The notes beneath the pieces were generated by a model that had not been told where the DNA came from, did not search any database, and worked only from the letters and a program-made list of their open reading frames with translations. DNA of 5,139 bases from Alectryocaccomicrobium faecavium (GTDB lineage Bacteria > Bacillota > Clostridia > Christensenellales > Aristaeellaceae). A program made the translations under genes and the position numbers. The stretch's first letter is position 1; every line of letters begins with the position of its first letter. Of the stretch, positions 1-4,320 are shown piece after piece. The stretch spans positions 1 through 5,139 of the forward strand of contig DVOT01000252.1 of the NCBI GenBank assembly GCA_018713425.1, read 5' to 3'.

Positions 1-1647
1 GGAGCCGAAGCGCTCATCGGCATAGTTCAGCTCCGTGGGATACAGGGCGAGCACCGCGCTTTCGCGGTGGCGCATATCCTGCACCAGGCTGTGCTCCAGG
101 CTGCCGGTGCCGTAGGCCGCGCCCACCGCGCCGAAGCGGCGGATGGCTTCCGCGGGCGAGCCCCAGCAGGCGCAATAGGCCTTTTCGAAGGGATTCAGGT
201 TGCCCAGGGAGGCCGCGAAGGCCTGCGCGTAATAGTTCCGGTCGAGATAGCCGCCCTCGGGATGGTCGGTGCCCGCGCCGGAGAGGAACTCGTTCCAGCG
301 GAAATAGTCGCCGCAGGCGGACATGTTTTCGCGGATGGTGGAGCTCCAGGAATAGGGCTTGCCGTAATCGTAGCGGGAAACGTCGGCGGGGGTTTGGCCG
401 ATGTCCAGGGTTCTATCGCAGAAATGGTCGCAGGTGGGAGCTTCCTGCCAGGTGGCGTGCGCCTTGGCCATGATGGGCGCGCCAAAGCGGCTTTCCGCGT
501 AGTCCTTCGCCGCCTTGGAAAGATCGACCACCGTGCGCGAGAGCAGTTCGAAATAGCGCTTGCGGAAAAGCCAGGTTTCGGCGATGTCCGCTTCGCCGCG
601 GCCCATCACGTGCTGCGCGGGCTTGCCGTCCACCCAGTGCTGGCCCTGGCAGAAGTACACCATATAGCGCGCGAAATCGAGGTATTTTTCGCCATAGCGC
701 GCGGCGTATTCGCGGATGAGCGCCGGGGTAACGTAGCGCGTGCGGATCTCCGTGGGGCCGAAGTGCTCGTTCAGATCCCAGTCGAACTGGATGTGCATTT
801 CGTCGGAATAGAATCCTTCATAGGCGATGCCGTTTTGGGCGTGGAGGTCGACGACGCTCTGAATGTAGGGCAGGGCGTTGTCCGCGAAGTAGTCCAACTC
901 CGGCGTGGCGTATTCCGCCAGCACCATCACATGCCCCTTCGCGCTGCCGCAATCGCCGCTCACGCGCATCAGCCGGTACCCATAGCCCGAGCCGGTGACC
1001 TTTTCCGTGCCCGCCAGCCGCTCGAAGCGCACCGAGGGGGTGATGTCCTCCATGGCCGCCGCGTTCACGTAAAAATTGGCCGAATCGCCCAGGCGTTCCT
1101 CATCGAACGCGTAGGCCATGAGCCGCGTGAGCCGCAGGGCGATGGGGCCCTTGTTGTTGTACCATTGCATTTGCTCGCGCATTTCCAGCGAAAAATGCCC
1201 GTCTTGCAGATCTGCCTCGGCCATTTGCCAGGTGCGGCCGGTGTTCTCATGCGTTTTTGCGTAGCCGCCGCCCAGATCCAGTGGGGAAATCAGCGACGCG
1301 CCAAAGGTCATGCCGTGCGCGCGCGCTTTTTCGCAGATCACCTGATAGGCTTTCACGGTGATTTCGCTGTCCGGATAGCTGGTGCGCGTGGTGCCGCCAA
1401 AGAAAAAGTCGTAGGAGACTTCTACGCGCGTGCAGCCGCGCTGGGCCGCGTCCGCCATAAAGGAATCCAGCGTGGTTCCCTTGGGATACAGGCCGTGCCG
1501 TTCGCCGGAAAAGCCGCGGTCTTCGTCGTCGAAGAGCGGTTCATCCGGCGCGTAGGCGATGCGCTCGAGTTGCTTTTCGTCGGTGAGGATCAAAGTGGTA
1601 TGGCGGTCATATAACCGCCATACGCCGCGCCGGTCGATCATTTTCAT
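1..1647 (-). CDS. Glycoside-hydrolase-like protein, partial (C-terminus beyond left edge)
   Basis: The frame is open from the ATG at 1647 to base 1, giving 549 residues with no stop, so the C-terminus lies outside the window. The start is set by GGAGGT six bases upstream and by the ATGA overlap with the sulfatase stop, which suggests translational coupling. No signal peptide or membrane segment is visible, so it is probably cytoplasmic. The protein is rich in aromatic and acidic residues. Two acidic motifs resemble the catalytic carboxylates of TIM-barrel glycosidases: GFYSDEMH (D282, E283) and ATWQEAPTCD (E402, D407). The stretch ending in LYPTELNYADERFGS recalls large GH42-like or rhamnosidase-like proteins where the barrel passes into a second domain. 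I recognise no exact family. The enzymatic role is inferred from these motifs and from the sulfatase partner. A carbohydrate-binding protein without catalysis is possible. Confidence 0.62.
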   Translation of the reverse strand, partial: MKMIDRRGVWRLYDRHTTLILTDEKQLERIAYAPDEPLFDDEDRGFSGERHGLYPKGTTLDSFMADAAQRGCTRVEVSYDFFFGGTTRTSYPDSEITVKAYQVICEKARAHGMTFGASLISPLDLGGGYAKTHENTGRTWQMAEADLQDGHFSLEMREQMQWYNNKGPIALRLTRLMAYAFDEERLGDSANFYVNAAAMEDITPSVRFERLAGTEKVTGSGYGYRLMRVSGDCGSAKGHVMVLAEYATPELDYFADNALPYIQSVVDLHAQNGIAYEGFYSDEMHIQFDWDLNEHFGPTEIRTRYVTPALIREYAARYGEKYLDFARYMVYFCQGQHWVDGKPAQHVMGRGEADIAETWLFRKRYFELLSRTVVDLSKAAKDYAESRFGAPIMAKAHATWQEAPTCDHFCDRTLDIGQTPADVSRYDYGKPYSWSSTIRENMSACGDYFRWNEFLSGAGTDHPEGGYLDRNYYAQAFAASLGNLNPFEKAYCACWGSPAEAIRRFGAVGAAYGTGSLEHSLVQDMRHRESAVLALYPTELNYADERFGS

Positions 1648-3137
1648 ACGAGTACCTCCGTTTTTGGGGGCCGGAACGAGGGCTTTCCGCCCGCTTGCAC
1701 GCCGACCCTCTGCGTTTGCCCCTTGCCATACACCGCTTCCCGGGAACCGTCCAGCCCAGGATCGGAATATTTCACATAAAATTCCGTGAGCTGCTGCCGC
1801 AAGGCCGCTTCCACCTGCGCGCATTCCGGCTTGCCCGCCAGGTTGACGCGCTCGTGGGGGTCGTTTGCCAGGTCGTACAGCTCATGCGGCCCATAGGGGT
1901 AACGGTGGATATATTTCCAATCGCGCGTGCGTACCATGCGCGTGGGGCCATATTCGTCGCAGAGGAAAACCGCGCCGTCGTCCTCCGCCGCCTGGCCGAG
2001 CAGGGCCTTTTTCAGGCTCTGGCCGCACAGGCCTTCCGGCACGGGAACGCCGGTGAACTCCGCCACGGTGGGGAAAATGTCCATGTGGCCGTACAGCCCG
2101 TTTTCCACGCGGCCCGCGGGGATCACGCCCGGCAGGCGCGCGATCATGGGCACGAGCACGGATTCCTCGTACATGTTCATGGGGAAGGTGCCGTTCCCCT
2201 TGCCGATGACGCCGTGTTGCCCGACGCACATGCCGTTGTCGCCGGTGAAGATCACCAGCGTGTTTTCGCGCAGATGCAGTTCCTCCAAGGCGTCGAGCAG
2301 TTGGCCGACGCCCTTGTCCATGCCGTATAGCGCCGCGCAATAGCCCTCCAGGCACATCTGGCGGTAGGCGGGCCAATCCTCGCGCGGCTCGCTCCAGGGG
2401 TGCTGCGGCTCAAAGGGCACGGACGCGAAGGGCTTGCCCGCGAACGGCTCGAAGAATTCCGCCGGGTGGTTCGCCCGGTCAAAGGGCGAGTGCGGCGCGG
2501 TGTAGTGTACCGAAAGATAGAAGGGCCGGTCCGCAGGCCGGTCGTTGCGCAGGTAATCCAGGGCGTTTTCCGTGATGTAGTTCGTGATGTAATGGTCGTC
2601 CAGCATGTCGAAAGTACCGTCCGGCATCAAAACCGTGGGGGTGAAGTAGTTGTCCCCGCCCATGGCGATGGAGCGCCACCAGCGGAACCCGCCCTGCGGC
2701 AGCGCGGAATCCCCCAGGTGCCACTTGCCGGAGAGCGCGCAATCGTAGCCGGCGTCGGCCAGCAGCTGCGAATACATCAAATGCCCGTCCATAAAGCAGA
2801 TGGCGTGGTCGCCGTGTAGCTGGCTCTTGGGCCACTGGTATTTCGGCGCGGGATCGCCCCGCTCGAACGCCTCGCGCAGGCGCGGGGCGAGGCGGCTTTC
2901 ATCCGTGTAGCCCCTGCACAGCCAATCGTGTACGCCGTGCTGCGAGGGAGTTTTCCCCGTCATCAGGCTGGCCCGCGCGGGCGAACAGACGGGAGACGCG
3001 CAGAAAAAATGGGAAAACCGCGTGCCTTCTCGCGCTAAGCGGTCCAGATTGGGCGTGCGCACGTCGTTATTTCCCGCACATCCCATGGACCAGGCGCCCT
3101 GATCGTCCGCCAAAATTAGCAGTATATTGGGTCGCAT
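1644..3137 (-). CDS. Cys-type sulfatase (arylsulfatase family S1), cytoplasmic
   Basis: A 497-residue protein of normal length for a type I sulfatase, which hydrolyses sulfate esters. The signature P49-V-C51-S-P-A-R55-A-S-L-M-T-G61 is intact. C51 would be converted to formylglycine, and CSPAR is the CxPxR maturation motif. Probable metal ligands are D11 and D12 (LADDQ) and D300 and N301 (TGDNG). Other typical active-site residues are K138 and H140 (SGKWHLG), H211 (VHYTAPH) and K313. The C-terminal part carries the usual RTRDWKYIHR and ELYDLANDPHE stretches. The start at 3137 follows GGAGGT by eight bases and opens directly with MRPNILLILADDQ, so there is no signal peptide. The frame stays open to an ATG at 3269, but that start lies upstream of the promoter. 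It is the first gene of the operon, and its TGA overlaps the next ATG by four bases. The substrate is unknown; sulfated host or dietary glycan fragments are plausible. Confidence 0.95.
   Translation of the reverse strand: MRPNILLILADDQGAWSMGCAGNNDVRTPNLDRLAREGTRFSHFFCASPVCSPARASLMTGKTPSQHGVHDWLCRGYTDESRLAPRLREAFERGDPAPKYQWPKSQLHGDHAICFMDGHLMYSQLLADAGYDCALSGKWHLGDSALPQGGFRWWRSIAMGGDNYFTPTVLMPDGTFDMLDDHYITNYITENALDYLRNDRPADRPFYLSVHYTAPHSPFDRANHPAEFFEPFAGKPFASVPFEPQHPWSEPREDWPAYRQMCLEGYCAALYGMDKGVGQLLDALEELHLRENTLVIFTGDNGMCVGQHGVIGKGNGTFPMNMYEESVLVPMIARLPGVIPAGRVENGLYGHMDIFPTVAEFTGVPVPEGLCGQSLKKALLGQAAEDDGAVFLCDEYGPTRMVRTRDWKYIHRYPYGPHELYDLANDPHERVNLAGKPECAQVEAALRQQLTEFYVKYSDPGLDGSREAVYGKGQTQRVGVQAGGKPSFRPPKTEVLV
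1654..1659 (-). promoter_or_regulatory. Ribosome binding site of the hydrolase-like gene inside the sulfatase 3' end
   Basis: GGAGGT lies six bases before the ATG at 1647 and is read within the last sulfatase codons (Glu-Val). With the ATGA overlap it supports coupled translation. A second ATG two codons downstream (1641) is less well spaced. Confidence 0.85.
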
Positions 3138-3145
3138 TGGCAAAA

Positions 3146-3151
3146 ACCTCC
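3146..3151 (-). promoter_or_regulatory. Ribosome binding site of the sulfatase
   Basis: GGAGGT lies eight bases before the ATG at 3137. It decides in favour of the MRPNILL start over in-frame upstream starts, which have no such site and lie in or before the promoter. Confidence 0.9.
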
Positions 3152-3170
3152 ATTGAAATTGTCTGCTTGC

Positions 3171-3199
3171 ATTATACCTGCACATCTGCATAAAGTCAA
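3171..3199 (-). promoter_or_regulatory. Sigma-A/sigma-70 promoter of the sulfatase operon
   Basis: Read on the minus strand, TTGACT (3199-3194) and TATAAT (3176-3171) are separated by exactly 17 bases. This is one mismatch from the housekeeping consensus. Transcription should begin near 3164, leaving a leader of about 27 bases, too short for a riboswitch. The -35 box lies five bases from a perfect palindrome (3205-3234), so control by a protein bound there is plausible but unproven. Confidence 0.88.
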
Positions 3200-3204
3200 T
3201 ATTT

Positions 3205-3234
3205 AGCTTGTCAAAAAAGTCTTTTTGACAAGCT
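3205..3234. promoter_or_regulatory. Perfect 30-nt palindrome upstream of the operon promoter
   Basis: Two 13-base arms, AGCTTGTCAAAAA and its exact complement, flank the 4-base loop AGTC. The element sits just upstream of the -35 box and marks the left border of the repeat-rich block. The A/T run lies next to the loop and no U-tract follows on either strand, so it is an atypical terminator. It could be an operator, a terminator-like cruciform, or a dispersed repeat. Its nature is inferred; the symmetry is directly visible. Confidence 0.8.
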
Positions 3235-3259
3235 GGTGGACGGGGGAGTAAGCTATCCA

Positions 3260-3307
3260 CAATTCGCAATGGTCACCCTGCTGCGCCTGGCGGCTTGCAG
3301 TGTTCCC
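3260..3307. repeat. 48-nt module, copy A
   Basis: Begins CAATTCGCAATGGTC and ends CGGCTTGCAGTGTTCCC. It matches the module at 3401-3448 without gaps at 41 of 48 positions. The seven differences fall in three small clusters of 2, 3 and 2 bases. Confidence 0.85.
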
Positions 3308-3313
3308 GCCTCT

Positions 3314-3329
3314 CAGTTCAGCATGGTCG
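3314..3329. repeat. Short CARTTCAGCATGGTCG module
   Basis: CAGTTCAGCATGGTCG here and CAATTCAGCATGGTCG at 3705-3720 differ at one base. Both are variants of the start of the 48-nt modules, giving four module starts in the block. Confidence 0.75.
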
Positions 3330-3340
3330 CTCCGCATCGG

Positions 3341-3380
3341 TCGCAAGCTCACTCGCGGTGCTCCCTGCTTCACTGGGCTC
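3341..3380. repeat. 40-nt module, first copy
   Basis: Starts TCGCAAGCTC and contains CTCCCTGCTTCA. It matches 3831-3870 without gaps, with about six substitutions. The second copy keeps a perfect 6-bp hairpin here; in this copy the right arm is degraded. Confidence 0.8.
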
Positions 3381-3400
3381 ATCGGCGGCTATTGCACCCT

Positions 3401-3448
3401 CAATTCGCAATGGTCGTCCTGCTGCGCCCTACGGCTTGCAGTACTCCC
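3401..3448. repeat. 48-nt module, copy B
   Basis: Ungapped partner of 3260-3307, lying 141 nt to its right. It is followed almost at once by the first 56-nt hairpin element (3452), so modules are joined end to end. Confidence 0.85.
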
Positions 3449-3451
3449 TTG

Positions 3452-3507
3452 CTCATTGGGCTTACTACGGCCTGTTTCGCGCACTGCGCGCGGCCTTCGT
3501 GCGCCCC
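3452..3507. repeat. 56-nt hairpin element, copy E1
   Basis: Opens CTCATTGGGCTTACTACGG and closes CGGCCTTCGTGCGCCCC. The centre is a perfect hairpin, CGCGC-ACT-GCGCG (3478-3490). It is identical to copy E2 except in the 12-base hairpin core. Confidence 0.9.
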
Positions 3508-3531
3508 ACTGGCTGCGCCGTCTCTTTCGCC

Positions 3532-3587
3532 CTCATTGGGCTTACTACGGCCTGTTTCCGCCACAGGCGGCGGCCTTCGTGCGCCCC
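3532..3587. repeat. 56-nt hairpin element, copy E2, with a compensated stem
   Basis: Its left 27 and right 17 bases are identical to E1, but the hairpin reads CCGCC-ACA-GGCGG (3558-3570). Three base pairs of the stem are changed on both sides so that pairing is kept. It starts 80 nt after E1. Confidence 0.9.
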
Positions 3588-3592
3588 CCTAC

Positions 3593-3635
3593 CAGTTTCC
3601 GCTAAAATCCTACGGATTTTCGGGCGCGGAAACTG
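3593..3635. repeat. Compound 43-nt hairpin
   Basis: The outer 10-bp arms CAGTTTCCGC (3593-3602) and GCGGAAACTG (3626-3635) enclose inner 7-bp arms AAAATCC and GGATTTT around loop TAC. Only an asymmetric 1/5-base internal loop breaks the stem. This is the longest paired structure in the block. No gene uses it as an obvious terminator. Confidence 0.8.
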
Positions 3636-3641
3636 CAAGGA

Positions 3642-3673
3642 AGCAATTTTTGCTCTGGAAAATGGGATTTTCC
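3642..3673. repeat. Two tandem short hairpins
   Basis: AGCAA-TTT-TTGCT (3642-3654) is followed after two bases by GGAAAAT-GGG-ATTTTCC (3657-3673). Both have 3-base loops and perfect arms. They directly follow the compound hairpin, making three stems in about 80 nt. Confidence 0.7.
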
Positions 3674-3704
3674 GTCGCGGCGTATTGCGAGCCCCTGCAC
3701 CCCT

Positions 3705-3720
3705 CAATTCAGCATGGTCG
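3705..3720. repeat. Short CARTTCAGCATGGTCG module, second copy
   Basis: CAATTCAGCATGGTCG, preceded by TGCACCCC. Copy B at 3401 is likewise preceded by TGCACCC, so the shared unit extends a few bases to the left. Confidence 0.75.
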
Positions 3721-3733
3721 TCCCACACCTTCG

Positions 3734-3762
3734 CACCGCCCTGCGCTAACGCTTGCGCGGTG
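3734..3762. repeat. Nested hairpin
   Basis: Arms CACCGC (3734-3739) and GCGGTG (3757-3762) enclose a weaker inner GCG/CGC pairing. It lies within the segment running into the 40-nt module. Confidence 0.5.
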
Positions 3763-3781
3763 TTCCGCCCCTGCGGACTTC

Positions 3782-3955
3782 GCTTCGCTCCGTGTCCTCG
3801 GGGCTCCAGCCGCTTCGCGGCCTCCAACGCTCGCAAGCTCGCTTGCGGAACTCCCTGCTTCATTGGGGTCTTCGTACCGGCCTGCGCTTCGCTGGCCCGG
3901 TATTCCGGGGCTGCGGAGCGCTTCGCGCTGTCCTCGCCCCTTCACCCCTTCGGGG
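3782..3955 (-). repeat. Cluster of GAA-triloop mini-hairpins
   Basis: On the minus strand the motif GCGAAGC occurs four times (plus-strand positions 3782-3788, 3812-3818, 3886-3892, 3920-3926). Two copies sit in longer perfect stems, CCGC-GAA-GCGG (3810-3820) and AGCGC-GAA-GCGCT (3917-3929). CCCC-GAA-GGGG (3945-3955) adds a fifth GAA-loop hairpin. GCGAAGC is known as an unusually stable DNA mini-hairpin. Confidence 0.7.
3831..3870. repeat. 40-nt module, second copy, with intact hairpin
   Basis: Partner of 3341-3380. It contains CGCAAG, loop CTCG, CTTGCG (3832-3847), a perfect 6-bp stem on the strand shown. Confidence 0.8.
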
Positions 3956-3965
3956 CTTCGAGGCA

Positions 3966-4006
3966 ACGGCCTGTTTCGCGCACTGCGCGCGGCCTTCGTG
4001 CGCCCC
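3966..4006. repeat. Hairpin element, copy E3 (41 nt, left end missing)
   Basis: Identical to E1 from ACGGCCTGTTTC to GCGCCCC, with the same CGCGC-ACT-GCGCG hairpin (3977-3989). The CTCATTGGG part seen in E1 and E2 is absent, so this copy is truncated on its left or was joined to other material. Confidence 0.88.
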
Positions 4007-4032
4007 CGCCGTACACGCCGCCGGGGACGATT

Positions 4033-4077
4033 AAAACGCGAAAGGGCTTCGTTCCACAATTCGTTTTTCCCTTCGCG
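4033..4077 (-). terminator. Probable rho-independent terminator after the Cys-rich gene
   Basis: On the minus strand CGCGAAGGG (4077-4069) pairs with CCCTTTCGCG (4046-4037) with one bulged base, followed at once by TTTT (4036-4033). It begins 12 bases after the Cys-rich gene's stop. The 22-base loop is long for a terminator, so the call is moderate. Confidence 0.5.
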
Positions 4078-4089
4078 CTTGCGGTATGC

Positions 4090-4320
4090 CTACTGGTATT
4101 TTGTCTCCAGCGCCTGGTACAGCGGGCACTTTTCATAGGCGAAGGAGTGGCAGTACTGCCGCATGTAATTGGCGCAGCGGACTTTGGATTGAAACGTCAC
4201 CGTGAGGGCGGAATGCTCGATTAGCGATTCGCAGCGCAACACGTGCCCTTCCGCGTCCAGCCCCAGATAGAACGGGCAAATCGCCCGCACATCCGAAAAG
4301 TTTTTAAAGTTCTTCTGCAT
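4090..4320 (-). CDS. Small Cys-rich phage/mobile-element protein, 76 aa
   Basis: A 76-residue protein with five cysteines (C15, C30, C49, C57, C65) in the pattern ICPFYLG, LRCES, RCANY, QYCHSF and KCPLY. This suggests metal binding or a compact zinc-finger-like fold. Similar short Cys-rich proteins often lie beside replication genes in clostridial prophages and conjugative elements, where their role is unknown. The start MQKNFKNF at 4320 is chosen because GGAGG lies six bases upstream. The alternative ATG two codons earlier (4326) abuts that GGAGG. The gene overlaps the end of the replication gene by 17 bases, so the two are probably co-transcribed and coupled. Transcription probably ends at the hairpin just downstream. 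No function is assigned. Confidence 0.8.
   Translation of the reverse strand: MQKNFKNFSDVRAICPFYLGLDAEGHVLRCESLIEHSALTVTFQSKVRCANYMRQYCHSFAYEKCPLYQALETKYQ

Larger units (their letters stand above)
3235..4032. repeat. Mosaic of duplicated modules and short hairpins, about 800 nt, non-coding
   Basis: This stretch holds no gene I can support. It is built from modules recurring two to four times: CAATTC-type starts at 3260, 3314, 3401 and 3705; 48-nt copies at 3260 and 3401; 40-nt copies at 3341 and 3831; and a hairpin element at 3452, 3532 and 3966. At least ten short perfect hairpins with 3- or 4-base loops are scattered through it. Long frames cross it on both strands, but repeat copies fall in different frames: offsets of 80, 490 and 499 nt are not multiples of three. 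They also have no convincing ribosome binding sites. It may be a clustered intergenic repeat family, a composite of miniature elements, or a structured RNA. Confidence 0.8.

Noticed and set aside
67..1614. Plus-strand open frame of 515 codons
   Set aside because: It is the antisense shadow of the hydrolase-like gene. It has no ribosome binding site at its start and its composition is Ala/Gly/Val/Arg-rich, while the minus frame has a good start, coupling to the sulfatase and sensible motifs.
3138..3164. Riboswitch or attenuator in the sulfatase leader
   Set aside because: The predicted leader is about 27 bases, mostly the ribosome binding site.
3138..3269. Longer sulfatase start at 3269 (44 extra residues)
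   Set aside because: That extension would translate the palindrome, the -35 and -10 boxes and the GGAGGT site. The downstream start has ideal spacing and family-typical MRPNILLILADDQ.
3452..4006. CRISPR array
   Set aside because: Only three copies occur, with irregular spacing (24 bases, then about 380), one is truncated, and no cas gene is present.
3465..4059. Minus-strand frames with recurring peptides such as RTKAARSARNRP
   Set aside because: The recurrence comes from the DNA repeats E1 and E3. E2 is read in another frame, and the frames lack ribosome binding sites.
3236..4224. Two overlapping plus-strand frames of about 300 residues across the repeat block
   Set aside because: The peptides are Ser/Pro/Leu/Arg-rich without domains. 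Repeat copies fall into different frames, and the frames run into the antisense of the Cys-rich gene.
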